In this document: one piece after another, positions 31,592-41,176 of the stretch | How positions within the stretch are numbered: position 1 is the stretch's first letter | Layout of the letters: every line of letters starts with the position of its first letter | Assembly: GCF_900104815.1 (NCBI RefSeq) | Contig: NZ_FNTD01000004.1 | Coordinates: 7,811,001-7,875,000 of the forward strand | Direction: 5' to 3' | Length of the DNA: 64,000 nucleotides | Origin: Streptomyces misionensis | GTDB lineage: Bacteria; Actinomycetota; Actinomycetes; Streptomycetales; Streptomycetaceae | Position numbers and translations under genes: made by a program | Notes under the pieces: generated by a model | Seen by the model: the letters and a program-made list of their open reading frames with translations, nothing else | What the model was told of the DNA's origin: nothing | Database searches by the model: none

Positions 31592-34384
31592 GTGGAGTTC
31601 CGGGTTCTGGGCAGGGTCGAGGTGGTGATCGACGGCCGGGCGAGGCACGTGGGCCACGCCCGGCAGCAGTGTGTGCTGGCCGCCCTGCTGGTCGACGTCG
31701 GCCGAAGGGTGAGCGTCGACCAGCTGATCGACCGTGTATGGGGTGAGCACCCGCCGCAGCGCGCCCGGGACGCCCTCTACAGCTACCTGTCCCGGCTGCG
31801 CCGGGTGCTGGCCCCGGCCGGCGGCGCCGGCATCGAGCGGTGCGACGAGGGGTACCTGCTGCGTGCCCCGCAGGACACGGTGGACCTGCACCGGTTCCGC
31901 CGGCTGCTGGAGCGGGCCCGGGCCGTCGACGACGCGGTGGCCGCCGACGACCTGTACGGCGCGGCCCTCGGCCTGTGGCGGGGCGAACCCTTCGGCTCCG
32001 CCGACAGCCCGTGGATCCACCGGCTCCGGCACAGCCTGGACCAGGAGCGTCTCGCGGCCGAGTCGGACCGGGGCGACCACGCGCTGCGCTGCGGCCGGCA
32101 CACCCGGCTGCTGGCGGAACTGCCCGCACGGATCGAGGAACACCCGCTGGACGAAAGGCTCGTCGGCCAGCTGATGCTGGCGCTGTGCCGAGCAGGGCGG
32201 GCCGCCGAGGCACTCGACCACTACCGGCGCCTGCGCCACCGCTTGGCGGAAGAACTCGGTGTCGACCCCGGCGAGCGGCTGCAGCGTCTGCATCAGGACA
32301 TCCTCACGGGCGACCCGGCGCTGAACGGTGGGTCCGAACCCGCCGACCGGGGCGTCGCCGGGGCGCTGCCGCGCCAACTCCCGCCCACCGTCCTCCACCT
32401 GGCGGGCCGAGAACCCGAACTGGCCTTGCTGGACGCGGGGTTGCGGATTCTGGACGACGGCCCGGGCACCGCCCTGATCATCTCCGTGTCCGGCGTGGCC
32501 GGGGTCGGCAAGACGACGCTCGCCGTGCACTGGGCGCGCCGGGTGGCCGACCGATTCCCGGACGGCCAGCTCTATCTCGACCTGCGGGGCTTCGGCCCCG
32601 ACGAGGCACCGGTGGCTCCCGCCGAAGCCGTACGCCGGCTGCTGGAGGCCGTCGGGGTGCGACCGGAGCGGATTCCCGCCGACACACAGGGCCGCGTGAC
32701 CCTGCTGCGCAGCGTCACCGACGGCAGGCGGATGCTCCTGGTGCTGGACAACGCACGCAGCGCCGACCAGGTCGAACCGCTGCTGCCCGGCAGCCCCAGC
32801 TGCCTGGTGCTCGTCACCAGCCGGCGGCGGCTCACCGGACTGGTCGCACGGCACCAGGCGCAGCACCTCTCGCTGGACACCCTGACCCCCGCGGCGGCCC
32901 GCGAACTGGTGGCCGCGCGCCTCGGTGCCGAGCGGGCCGCCGCGGAACCGGACGCGGTGACCGAACTCGCCGAGCACTGCGGCCGGTTGCCGCTGGCGCT
33001 GAGCATCGCCGCCGCACGCGCCGGCACCCTCCCCGGTCTGCCGATCGGCACGCTGGTGGAGGAGTTGCGGGACGAGCGCCACCGCCTGACGGCCCTCGCC
33101 ACGGGCGACAGCGAAGACACCGACCTCACCTCGGTGTTCGGCTGGTCCTACGACGCGCTGTCCCCGGGCGCCGCACGCCTGTTCCGGCTGCTGGCCGCAC
33201 ACCCCGGACCGGAGTTCACCCTGCCGGCCGCCGCCGCGGCGAGCCGTCTCACCCCCGTGGACGCCAGGGCCCGGCTCGCCGAACTGGTCGACGCCCACCT
33301 GGTCCGGCCCGGCACCGCCGGCCGCTTCCTCCTGCACGACCTGCTGCGCGCCTACGCCCGCGCCCGGCTCGCCACCGACGAGACGGACGAGGACGCGGAC
33401 GGCGCGGCCCACCGGATCTTCGACCACTACCTGCACACCGCGCTCGCCGCCGACCGGCTGCTGGACGAACACCGTGACGCCGTCGCCGTACCGGCGCCCA
33501 CGGCGGGCGCCCGGCCGCAGCCGATGGCGACGCACGACCAGGCCGAGCAGTGGTTCTCCGCCGAGCACGCCGTACTGCTCACCGCCGTCCAGCAGGCCGC
33601 CCGCACCGGGTTTCCGGGGCACGCCTGGCGGCTCGCCTGGGCGATCGGCACCCACCTGCACCGCAGGGGCGCCTGGCAGGAGTGGGTGGAGACGCAGCGC
33701 ACCGCACTCGCGGCGGCTTCCGACTGCGGTGACCGGGCGGGCATCGCCCATGCCCGGCACGGCCTCGGCGTCGCCTGCGCCTGGGCCGGCCGACCGGAGG
33801 AAGCCCACACACACCTCGTCACCGGCCTGCGCGAGTACGGCGAGCTGGCCGACGAGCGCGGACAGGCCCACACGCACCGCACCCTGGCCTGGCTCGCCCA
33901 GCGGCAGGGCAGGCCCGCCGAGGCGCTGGAGCACGCCGAAGAGACGTTGCGGCACTACACCGCCGCGGGGTTCGTCCCCGGGCAGGCCAGCGCGCTCAAC
34001 GTGATCGGCTGGTGCGAGACCCTGCTCGGCCGTCACCCGCAGGCGCTGTCCGCCTGCCGACGCGCCCTGGACCTCTTCGAGCAGACCGGCAACCGCACCG
34101 GGCAGGCGTACTGCTGGGACAGCCTCGCCCACGCGTACCGGGGACTGGACCGGAACGCCGAGGCGATCGACTGCTTCCAGCAGGCCCTGGCCCTGTTCCG
34201 GGCCCTGGGCGACCGCTACAACCAGGCCACCACGCTCACCGGTCTCGGCGACGGCCACGCCGCGCGCGGCGAGCATGCCGAGGCCCGGGCCTGCCACCGG
34301 CAGGCGCTGGGCATCCTCCGGGAACTCGGCCACCCGGAGGCCGACGACCTCCAGCGGCGGATGACCGAGACCGCACCCGCCTGA
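31592..34384 (+). CDS. AfsR-type regulator: winged helix, BTAD, NB-ARC, TPR
   Basis: This 930-aa protein has the full AfsR plan. A winged helix (EFRVLGRVEVVIDG..., about 1-95) and a BTAD (about 97-245, with VDLHRFRRLLERAR and LWRGEPFGSADSPW) lead into an NB-ARC ATPase with P-loop SGVAGVGKTTLAVHWA (about 298-313) and RMLLVLDNAR as Walker B. A TPR superhelix fills about 680-925. Proteins of this kind activate secondary-metabolism or stress genes when ATP and partner binding release the TPR block. The start is GTG 31592 after GGAGGGGGAAG. It is next to the transposase remnant; its target may include the secreted genes downstream. Confidence 0.9.
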   Translation: MEFRVLGRVEVVIDGRARHVGHARQQCVLAALLVDVGRRVSVDQLIDRVWGEHPPQRARDALYSYLSRLRRVLAPAGGAGIERCDEGYLLRAPQDTVDLHRFRRLLERARAVDDAVAADDLYGAALGLWRGEPFGSADSPWIHRLRHSLDQERLAAESDRGDHALRCGRHTRLLAELPARIEEHPLDERLVGQLMLALCRAGRAAEALDHYRRLRHRLAEELGVDPGERLQRLHQDILTGDPALNGGSEPADRGVAGALPRQLPPTVLHLAGREPELALLDAGLRILDDGPGTALIISVSGVAGVGKTTLAVHWARRVADRFPDGQLYLDLRGFGPDEAPVAPAEAVRRLLEAVGVRPERIPADTQGRVTLLRSVTDGRRMLLVLDNARSADQVEPLLPGSPSCLVLVTSRRRLTGLVARHQAQHLSLDTLTPAAARELVAARLGAERAAAEPDAVTELAEHCGRLPLALSIAAARAGTLPGLPIGTLVEELRDERHRLTALATGDSEDTDLTSVFGWSYDALSPGAARLFRLLAAHPGPEFTLPAAAAASRLTPVDARARLAELVDAHLVRPGTAGRFLLHDLLRAYARARLATDETDEDADGAAHRIFDHYLHTALAADRLLDEHRDAVAVPAPTAGARPQPMATHDQAEQWFSAEHAVLLTAVQQAARTGFPGHAWRLAWAIGTHLHRRGAWQEWVETQRTALAAASDCGDRAGIAHARHGLGVACAWAGRPEEAHTHLVTGLREYGELADERGQAHTHRTLAWLAQRQGRPAEALEHAEETLRHYTAAGFVPGQASALNVIGWCETLLGRHPQALSACRRALDLFEQTGNRTGQAYCWDSLAHAYRGLDRNAEAIDCFQQALALFRALGDRYNQATTLTGLGDGHAARGEHAEARACHRQALGILRELGHPEADDLQRRMTETAPA

Positions 34385-34620
34385 CCTCCCGGGCCGCACC
34401 CGCCGGACGTCCCGGCCCAAAGGCCACCTCCGTCGTCCCGGACACCGCCTGCCACGGACCCGTCCGCGGCGGACGGCGCCCGGCTTCCTGCAGAAGCCCA
34501 CAAGGTTTGCCGAAGGGCCGGTGACCAGGATGGCTGTCGCCGGCCGGCACCGGGGGCGGACGCGCCTCCACCCACCGCACACAACCCGTGGTGCGGGAGG
34601 ACGACTTGAAGGGGGACCAC

Positions 34621-35028
34621 ATGATCTCGAAGATCGCCGTGCGGCTCGGAACGGCCGCCGCCGCTGTCACGCTCGCCGCCCTGGGCGTCGGCGCGTTGAC
34701 GGCTCCGTCCGCGATGGCGGGCACGTCCGGCGGGCCGGTGCACATCCAGTCCGGCACGTTCCACCTGTACGAGAAGAACGGCTACAAGGGCGGTTGGGCA
34801 GGCCTGACCCGGACCGACAAGGACCTCAGGAACAACTACTTCGACAACGGCAGGAAGGTCGACAACCAGACCAGTTCGGTGAAGAACTACACGAACAAGT
34901 ACGTGGACCTGTGGCAGAACGTCGGCTGCAGCGGCGCGCACACGACGTCGTACCCGGGCACGAAGGACCCCAAGCTCAGCAACGACGCCATCAAGGACAA
35001 CCGACTCAGCTGCGTCAAGTTCCGCTGA
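34621..35028 (+). CDS. Secreted peptidase-inhibitor I36-like (beta/gamma-crystallin fold) protein
   Basis: A 135-aa protein with a signal peptide (KIAVRLGTAAAAVTLAALGVGA...SAMA-G, cleavage near residue 34). The mature 100 residues contain FHLYEKNGYKGGWAGL and SSVKNYTNKYVDLWQN, the pattern of Streptomyces I36 (SMPI-like) inhibitors and beta/gamma-crystallin modules. Two cysteines (GCSG and LSCVKF) probably pair. ATG 34621 follows GAAGGGGGACC. It lies directly after the AfsR-type gene and before a lipoprotein gene. Confidence 0.7.
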   Translation: MISKIAVRLGTAAAAVTLAALGVGALTAPSAMAGTSGGPVHIQSGTFHLYEKNGYKGGWAGLTRTDKDLRNNYFDNGRKVDNQTSSVKNYTNKYVDLWQNVGCSGAHTTSYPGTKDPKLSNDAIKDNRLSCVKFR

Positions 35029-35101
35029 CCTGAGGGCCGTTCCCGGGTGCGTGGCCAGGACGGCCGCGCACCCGGGGACCAGGCCGCCCGAGAGGAGCCG
35101 C

Positions 35102-35998
35102 ATGTCCGTGTCCCGAAAGCCCCGGCGAGCCGGCACCTGCCTGGTGACGGGGTTCTGTGCTCTGCTGGTGGGCTGCGGCCCGCCCGGCGCGGCGCCCGGA
35201 CACCCCGCCCCCGCCGTGCCGGCAGGGCCCGCCGCCTCCGGGCGGACCCGCGCCCTGCTCCTGCCGTACGACCGTTACGAGTTGGCGCCCGCCGACGTCC
35301 TGACCATCGAGTCGGCGGAGGACGCCCTGATGGTCCCGTGCATGCGGGCCCGGGGCTGGACGTGGAAGCCGCTGCCGCGGGCCGCGGACGCCGACCCGCC
35401 CAACCGCTCGCGCTACGGCGTCATCGAGCCGGACGTCGCGGAACGCTACGGCTACCACCAGCCCCCGCCACCACCCGGCGTCGCCCGCCGCACGGCCGCC
35501 GAGCACGCCCGGAACGCGGAACTCACCCAGGCCGAGGCGGACGCCGCGTTCGGCAGGGCGACGGAACACCCGGACTCCGTCGGCGGATGCTGGAAGACGG
35601 CCCACGACCGGCTGCGCCGCCACGTACCCGCGTCCGACCACGCCTTGCTCGACGAACTGACCCTGCGGTCCTTCGACGCCTCGCTCGAGAACTCACAGGT
35701 AAGGAGAGAACTGGCTTTGTGGAACTCCTGCATGAAACGTTCGGGGTTCGCCTACGCCACGCCCCTCGACGCGGCCGACGACTCGGCCTGGGGGAAGACG
35801 AGGCGGCCCGCGAGGCGCGAGGTACTGATCGCCACCACGGACGTGCGGTGCAAGAAGTCGACCGGGCTCGTCGACGAATGGCGGCGGGCGGAGGCCGCCT
35901 GGCAGCAGGACTTCGTCGACCGGCATCCCAAGGCGTTCCGAGCGCTGGCCCGGGCCAAGGAGGTGTGGCTGCACGCGGCCCGTGCCGCCCTGCACTGA
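35102..35998 (+). CDS. Lipoprotein of unknown function
   Basis: The 298-aa protein has a short signal sequence ending in the lipobox LLVGC (Cys near residue 25), so it should be anchored to the outer face of the membrane. The mature part is helical and rich in charged residues, with scattered cysteines in pairs of contexts (VPCMRARGW, VGGCWKT, WNSCMKRSGF, VRCKKSTG). Repeated CMxxxG(W/F) elements suggest an internal duplication. Similar lipoproteins are common in Streptomyces without known function. ATG 35102 follows GAGAGGAGCC. Confidence 0.65.
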   Translation: MSVSRKPRRAGTCLVTGFCALLVGCGPPGAAPGHPAPAVPAGPAASGRTRALLLPYDRYELAPADVLTIESAEDALMVPCMRARGWTWKPLPRAADADPPNRSRYGVIEPDVAERYGYHQPPPPPGVARRTAAEHARNAELTQAEADAAFGRATEHPDSVGGCWKTAHDRLRRHVPASDHALLDELTLRSFDASLENSQVRRELALWNSCMKRSGFAYATPLDAADDSAWGKTRRPARREVLIATTDVRCKKSTGLVDEWRRAEAAWQQDFVDRHPKAFRALARAKEVWLHAARAALH

Positions 35999-36165
35999 GG
36001 CCGTGCGATCACAGGCCGCAACGGCCGGACGGGCGGGGGAGGGCGGTGTCCCCGGGGCGACGCACCGATCATCAAGTCACATGGCCGGTACGGCCGTTGA
36101 GAGGTGTACGTTCTCCCCGAAGGATGCCGCCGTCCCGTTCGTACGGCGGCCGGAGGGGGGAGACC

Positions 36166-36627
36166 GTGCCTGATCCGCAGCATGTGCAGCAGGTGGCGGA
36201 GGCGCTGGCGATGACGGGTGCCTCGACGCTGGTCGCGGCCATGGCCACGGACACGTGGCAGGTGGGCCGCGGGGGCTTCGCGCGGCTGTTCCACCGCCGC
36301 GGGAACGGCCTGCGCGAGATCGAGACCCAACTGGACAACGACGCGGCGCTGGTGACGGGGGAGGACGCCGCCGCGGCCCGGGAGGCGCTGATCGGCCCCT
36401 GGCGGCTGCGGCTGCTGCGCCTGCTGCGCGACCATCCGGACGCGGCATCCGAACTGACCGAACTCATCGACCGGATCCAGGAGCGGCTCCCGGAGGACGG
36501 CCGCCGCTGGACGCAGAACGTCCACACGCACGACCGTTCCGTCGCCAACGTCGTGCAGGGCGGCAACCAGTACAACCACTACATGGACAGATCCCGCACG
36601 GACGGTGACGCGGACGACGAGGCATGA
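36166..36627 (+). CDS. Small partner protein of the STAND ATPase
   Basis: A 153-aa protein from GTG 36166, which follows CGGAGGGGGGAGACC. The N-terminal 45 residues (EALAMTGASTLVAAMATDTWQVGRGGFARLF) form a helical segment with a hydrophobic core and Trp. The middle is a helical, Leu-rich region (EALIGPWRLRLLRLLRDHP). The C-terminus (117-137) contains QNVHTH and NVVQGGNQYN, which reappears at the start of the next protein. The stop overlaps the next start by 4 bases (ATGA), so both are made together. No enzymatic motif is seen; an adaptor or effector role is inferred from the shared motif. Confidence 0.7.
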   Translation: MPDPQHVQQVAEALAMTGASTLVAAMATDTWQVGRGGFARLFHRRGNGLREIETQLDNDAALVTGEDAAAAREALIGPWRLRLLRLLRDHPDAASELTELIDRIQERLPEDGRRWTQNVHTHDRSVANVVQGGNQYNHYMDRSRTDGDADDEA

Positions 36628-39600
36628 GCGACTCGGACGGCACGGTCTTCATCCAGAACCTCTCCGCGCACGGCGGCCGGATCAACGCCGTCCAGGGCGC
36701 GGACCAGTACAACTACATCTACCGCAGCACCCCGCCCTACCGGGTCGAGCCGTATCCGCTGGACGCCGGGACCATCCCGCCGGGCCTGCGGCGCGTGCCC
36801 AGCCGCCTGCTGACGGCACGGCACCGACTGGTCCCCTTCGCTCCGCGCCCGGAACTGGAACTGCTGGAGGCATGGCGGGACGACACCGCACCGGGACTCA
36901 CGGTACGGCTGCTGCACGGCGAGGGCGGCCAGGGCAAGACCCGGCTCGCGGGCGAGTTCGCCGCGCGGTCGGCCGAAGCGGGCTGGACGGTGGCCCAGGC
37001 CCGGCACCGAAGCGAGGTCGCCTCCGCCGGCGGCGGCGACGAGACGCTGACGGTCCGCTCGCCCGGCCTGGTCATCGTCGTCGACTACGCCGAGCGCTGG
37101 CCGCTGCCCGACCTCATCACCCTGATCCGGCAGCACCGCGCCGCGGCACGCGACCGCCTGCGCGTCCTGCTCCTGTCCCGGCCCGCAGGGGACTGGTGGC
37201 AGGACCTGGCCCACCAGCTGTCCAAGCTCGACATCCTCGACGCCGACGCCGTCCACCTGCCCGGCCTGCCGGCGCGCCCCGAGGCGCGCGGCACGGTCTA
37301 CGGCTCGGCCCGCGACGCGTTCGCCGCCGCCCTCGGCCTCGCCGACCCGACCGCCGTCCGGGTTCCCACCGAGCTGGGCGACCCCGCGTTCGACCTGATG
37401 CTCGCCGTCCACATGAAGGCACTGGTCGACGTGGACGCGGCGGTGCGCGGCGTCACCCCGCCGTCCGGCCGCGACCTGGCCGCCCTGTCCACGTACCTGC
37501 TGGACCGCGAGCACGACCACTGGCGGTCCGGCCACGACGGCGGCCGCGGACCGGTGCGCACCGGCCCGCGGGAGATGCGCCGCGCGGTGTACGTCGCCAC
37601 GCTCACCCCGCCGCTTGCGGCCGACGCCGCCGCCGCGGCCCTGACCCGCACCGCCGCCGCCGAGGCGGCCGACGCTGAGCAGGTCCTGCGGGACCACGCG
37701 CTGTGCTACCCGCCGCAGACGGCCCGACTGCTCTTCGAAAGCCTCTCGCCCGACCGGCTCGCCGAGGACTTCCTCGCCCTCACCCTCCCCGGCCGGGAGG
37801 ACCGGTACGGCTACCACGCCACGGACGAGTGGGCCGGGGCCGCCCCGGCGATGCTGTTGGAGCACCCGGAGGACGGGCAGCCGCCGCCGTACGCCCGCCA
37901 GGTGCTCACGGTCCTCGTCGAAACCGCCCGCCGCTGGCCGCACGTCGTCGACCGCCATCTGATCCCGATGCTGCTGCACCGGCCCGCCCTCGCCCGGGCC
38001 GCCGGCGGTGCCACCCTCAGCCGCCTGTGCGACCTGGACGGCCTGCCGGACGCCGTGCTGGAGTTCGTCGCACCGCACCTGCCGAAAGAGCGCCACGTCG
38101 ACCTCGACCTCGGCGCGGCGGCCGTGACCCGGCGCATCGTCCGGCACCGGCTCGGCACCGGCGACCTCGGGCCGGCCGAGCAGGCCGGACTGCTCTCCCA
38201 CCTCGCCTGGCGGTACGGCAACGCGGGGCTGCTCCGCGAGGCCGCCGACGCGGCGCGGGAAGCGGTGGCGCTCGGCCGCCGGGCCGCCGCCGACGACACC
38301 ACCGCGCTGCCCGCCCTGGCGGACGCCCTCAACGGCCTCGCCGCGCACCTCACCACCGCCGGCCGGTACGACGAGGCGTCCGAGCCCCTTGGGGAAGCCG
38401 CCGACGCGTACCGGGCGCTGGCCGCCGCGGACCGCGCCGAGCACTCCCCGGGACTGGCGATGGCGCTGAACAACCTCGGTATCCACCTGCTGCGCACCGG
38501 CCGGGCCGCGGAAGCGGCCGGGTACGCCGCCGAGGCCGTCGAACTGCTCCGGCCACCGGCGGACGACGACCCCGGGACACATCTGCCCGCACTGGCGACC
38601 GCGCTGACCAACCTGAGCAACGCGCTGGCCCGCTGCGGACGCCTGGACGAAGGCGTACGCGCCGCGCAGGACGCGCTGGAACTCCACCGACGGCTGGCCG
38701 GCGCCGACCGGATGCGGTACCTGCCCGACCTCGCGATGACGCTGCTCGACTGCGGCCAGTGGCTGATGGCCGCCGACAGACCGGAGCAGGCTCACGAGGT
38801 CACCGAGGAGGCCGTGCGCCTGTACCGCGAACTCGCCGACGCCAACCCGGCGGCCCACCTCCCGTACCTGGCCATGGGCTGGGACAACCTCGGCAACGCC
38901 CTCGCCCGCCTGGGCCGGCCCGAGGACGCCCTGGAGGCCACGCGCAAGGGCCTGGAGATACGCGAACGACTCACGGCCGCAGACCCGGAGCGCCACCGGC
39001 CCGACCTGGCACGATCGCTGACCAACCTCAGCATCCGCCTCTCCCAGCTCGCGGAGCCGCACGACGGCCTCGCCCCCGCGGAGCGGGCGGTCGGGCTGTG
39101 GCGCCCGATCGCCGCCGCCAATCCGGCACATCTGCCCGACCAGGCGACCGCCCTCCACGCACTGGACCACTGGCTCACCCGGGAGGGACGCCACGACGAG
39201 GCCCTGGACGCCGCCGAGGAACAGCTCGCCGTGCGGCGCCGCTCGGCCGAAGCCGACGCCTCCCAGGTACCCGTGCTCGCCACCGCGCTGCACTCCGTGG
39301 GCGCACGGCTCGCCGGTGCGGGCCGCCGGGAGCAGGCCATGGCACACCTCGCCGAGGCGGTCGACCTGCGCCGCGATCTCGCGCGGACCGGGACGGCCGC
39401 CGACGCGTCCCCGCTGCTGGACTCCGTGAACCTGCTGGGCACCCTGCTGGTCGAGACGGGCCGGGCAGGGGAGGCCGTACGGCTGTCCGCCGGCGCCCTG
39501 CTCGCCCTCAAGGAGCCCGCGAGCGCCGACCAGGCTTCCTACCGCCCGCACCTGGCGACCGCGGCGACCCTCGTCGGCATCAGGCTCTCGGAGGCCGGTC

Positions 39601-39914
39601 AGCCCGAACCGGCCGTGCAGTCCTTGAACTTCGCGTTGTCGATGCTCCAGGAACTGGTCGCGTCGGACACGGCGTACCTCCCGCGGTTAGTCAACGTGCT
39701 GCGCATCCTCGCCCTGGTCCGGGTCGGCGCCGGCCTCGACCTGAACCCGGCCCTCCAGGCGACCACCGAGGCCGTGCGCATCGCCCGCGGGATCTCGGCG
39801 TACCTCCCTCCGGAATCCACCCTGCTCACCGACGCCTTGACCGCCCACTCCCTGGTGCTCGAAGCCCTCGGCGACGACGCCCCGGCGGAGCCCTCGGAGA
39901 CGGAGGATACCTGA
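36624..39914 (+). CDS. STAND-type ATPase with TPR superhelix
   Basis: A 1096-aa protein. The first 40 residues hold the motif NAVQGADQYN (21-30) followed by YIYRSTPPYRVEPYPL. A STAND-like NTPase follows, with Walker A GEGGQGKT at 99-106, Walker B VIVVDYAE near 150 and LLLSRPAGDWW near 180. A winged-helix/helical region leads to a long array of TPRs (about 510-1090) with repeated ALNNLGIHL, ALTNLSNAL and WDNLGNALARLGR units. The plan is that of NLR-like signal proteins: TPRs detect a trigger, the ATPase oligomerises and the N-terminal part engages an effector. Its partner gene overlaps it. I infer a conflict (antiphage or stress) module; there is no direct proof. Confidence 0.8.
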   Translation: MSDSDGTVFIQNLSAHGGRINAVQGADQYNYIYRSTPPYRVEPYPLDAGTIPPGLRRVPSRLLTARHRLVPFAPRPELELLEAWRDDTAPGLTVRLLHGEGGQGKTRLAGEFAARSAEAGWTVAQARHRSEVASAGGGDETLTVRSPGLVIVVDYAERWPLPDLITLIRQHRAAARDRLRVLLLSRPAGDWWQDLAHQLSKLDILDADAVHLPGLPARPEARGTVYGSARDAFAAALGLADPTAVRVPTELGDPAFDLMLAVHMKALVDVDAAVRGVTPPSGRDLAALSTYLLDREHDHWRSGHDGGRGPVRTGPREMRRAVYVATLTPPLAADAAAAALTRTAAAEAADAEQVLRDHALCYPPQTARLLFESLSPDRLAEDFLALTLPGREDRYGYHATDEWAGAAPAMLLEHPEDGQPPPYARQVLTVLVETARRWPHVVDRHLIPMLLHRPALARAAGGATLSRLCDLDGLPDAVLEFVAPHLPKERHVDLDLGAAAVTRRIVRHRLGTGDLGPAEQAGLLSHLAWRYGNAGLLREAADAAREAVALGRRAAADDTTALPALADALNGLAAHLTTAGRYDEASEPLGEAADAYRALAAADRAEHSPGLAMALNNLGIHLLRTGRAAEAAGYAAEAVELLRPPADDDPGTHLPALATALTNLSNALARCGRLDEGVRAAQDALELHRRLAGADRMRYLPDLAMTLLDCGQWLMAADRPEQAHEVTEEAVRLYRELADANPAAHLPYLAMGWDNLGNALARLGRPEDALEATRKGLEIRERLTAADPERHRPDLARSLTNLSIRLSQLAEPHDGLAPAERAVGLWRPIAAANPAHLPDQATALHALDHWLTREGRHDEALDAAEEQLAVRRRSAEADASQVPVLATALHSVGARLAGAGRREQAMAHLAEAVDLRRDLARTGTAADASPLLDSVNLLGTLLVETGRAGEAVRLSAGALLALKEPASADQASYRPHLATAATLVGIRLSEAGQPEPAVQSLNFALSMLQELVASDTAYLPRLVNVLRILALVRVGAGLDLNPALQATTEAVRIARGISAYLPPESTLLTDALTAHSLVLEALGDDAPAEPSETEDT

Positions 39915-40021
39915 CCCGGGCCGTCCTCACCGGCCGGCCACCCGCGGGGGCATGCCGGTGAGCACGGCAGCGGCGGCGGGGACGCCGGGAGACCGGCGCA
40001 TGCCGGCACGGGTCGGCACGC

Positions 40022-40082
40022 TGTCGGCGCAATGTCGGTGGCCGGGCGGCCCTGTCGGTGCCGCGCAGGCGAGGTGTCGGTG
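40022..40082. promoter_or_regulatory. Four TGTCGG(T/C)G direct repeats upstream of an SDR gene
   Basis: TGTCGGCG at 40022 and TGTCGGTG at 40033, 40053 and 40075 are all in one orientation, with start spacings of 11, 20 and 22 bp, about one or two helical turns. They lie 76-136 bases before the SDR start at 40158. The arrangement suggests a regulator that binds phased direct repeats. Confidence 0.4.
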
Positions 40083-40157
40083 CCCGCCGGAACGGTGGTG
40101 ACCAGTCGCCCGGCAAGCAGCCGCGACCGTCCTCACCAGCAAGGGAGCCCCGCCGCC

Positions 40158-41108
40158 ATGTCGTTCGCACCCACAGATCCGCCCTGGAACGTCGCACGGC
40201 TGCCGCGTGCCGACGGCAGCACCTTCCTGGTCACCGGCGGCAACGCCGGCATCGGGTACTTCGTCGCGGAGCAGTTGTCGGCGACCGGCGCGACCGTCGT
40301 GCTCGGCAGCCGGAACCCGGCCAAGGCCGAAAACGCGATGGCCTCGATACGCGCACGGGTCACCGGTGCGCGGGTGCGCGCCGTACGGATGGACCTGGCC
40401 GACCTGTCGACGCTGCGCACAGCGGCGGAATCACTGGCGGTCGACCGCCTCGACGCGGTGGTCCTCAACGCCGGCGTCGCGCTCGACGACCCGCCGCGCA
40501 GGGAGACGGGGGAGGGCCATGAGCTGATGTTCGGCACGAACCACCTCGGGCACTTCGCGTTGACCCGGTGGCTGATGCCGCTGCTGTCGGCCGCACCGGC
40601 GGCCCGCGTCGTGACCATGGGCAGCTTCGCGGCGAAGTCGGAGCGGCTCGACCTGGACGACCTGCAGTCCCGCGAGGACTACCGGCCCAAACGCGCCTAC
40701 GGACGGTCCAAGTTGGCGCAGATGTACTTCAGCCTCGAACTCGACCGCCGCCTGCGCGCCGCCGGCAGTACGGTGGCCGGCGTGCTGGCCCACCCCGGTG
40801 GCGCGCTGGACTCCCTCACCCCGTCCCGGCCGCCGGTCCACGTACGGACCGCCGGTGCACGGCTGGGCGCGGCACCCGCGGCCCTCCTCGTCCAGGGCAA
40901 GGACGCCGGCGCGTGGCCCGCGGTGCGGGCGGTGCTCGACCCGGTCGTGCCCGAGGGCCGGATGTGGGAGCCCCGCGTCTTCGGCCTGCGCGGCGAACCC
41001 CGGTGCGCACCGGTGTGGCACCACCTCACCGACACCCTGGCGGCGACGCGGTTGTGGCACGCGAGCTGCGACCTGACCGGCGTCGACCCGGGGGCGGTGA
41101 CCGGATAG
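40158..41108 (+). CDS. Short-chain dehydrogenase/reductase (SDR)
   Basis: A 316-aa Rossmann enzyme. The cofactor motif is TGGNAGIGYF (TGxxxGIG, about 27-36), NAGV follows strand 4, and YGRSKLAQ supplies the catalytic Tyr and Lys. The FGTNHLGHFALT stretch is typical of retinol/WW-domain-oxidoreductase-like SDRs. An extra C-terminal region of about 70 residues (WEPRVFGLRGEPRC...) goes beyond the usual SDR length. It uses NAD(P)H; the substrate is unknown. It is convergent with the TetR gene. Confidence 0.88.
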   Translation: MSFAPTDPPWNVARLPRADGSTFLVTGGNAGIGYFVAEQLSATGATVVLGSRNPAKAENAMASIRARVTGARVRAVRMDLADLSTLRTAAESLAVDRLDAVVLNAGVALDDPPRRETGEGHELMFGTNHLGHFALTRWLMPLLSAAPAARVVTMGSFAAKSERLDLDDLQSREDYRPKRAYGRSKLAQMYFSLELDRRLRAAGSTVAGVLAHPGGALDSLTPSRPPVHVRTAGARLGAAPAALLVQGKDAGAWPAVRAVLDPVVPEGRMWEPRVFGLRGEPRCAPVWHHLTDTLAATRLWHASCDLTGVDPGAVTG

Positions 41109-41122
41109 CACGAGGCACGCGC

Positions 41123-41157
41123 GCCCCGGCCGCCGACTACGGGTCGGCGGCCGGGGC
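41123..41157. terminator. Perfect stem-loop between convergent genes
   Basis: The 15 bases GCCCCGGCCGCCGAC at 41123-41137 pair perfectly with 41143-41157 around a 5-nt loop (TACGG). It separates the SDR gene at 40158 from the TetR gene read on the other strand and could terminate both. Confidence 0.85.
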
Positions 41158-41176
41158 GAGGTGCGGCCGGTTCCGC

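Noticed and set aside
30989..34582. Long minus-strand frame opposite the AfsR-type gene
   Set aside because: It is rich in Gln, Gly and Arg without domain motifs, typical of antisense frames in high-GC DNA.
36579..39551. Long minus-strand frame opposite the STAND gene
   Set aside because: It is the mirror of the TPR repeats on the other strand and shows no domain.
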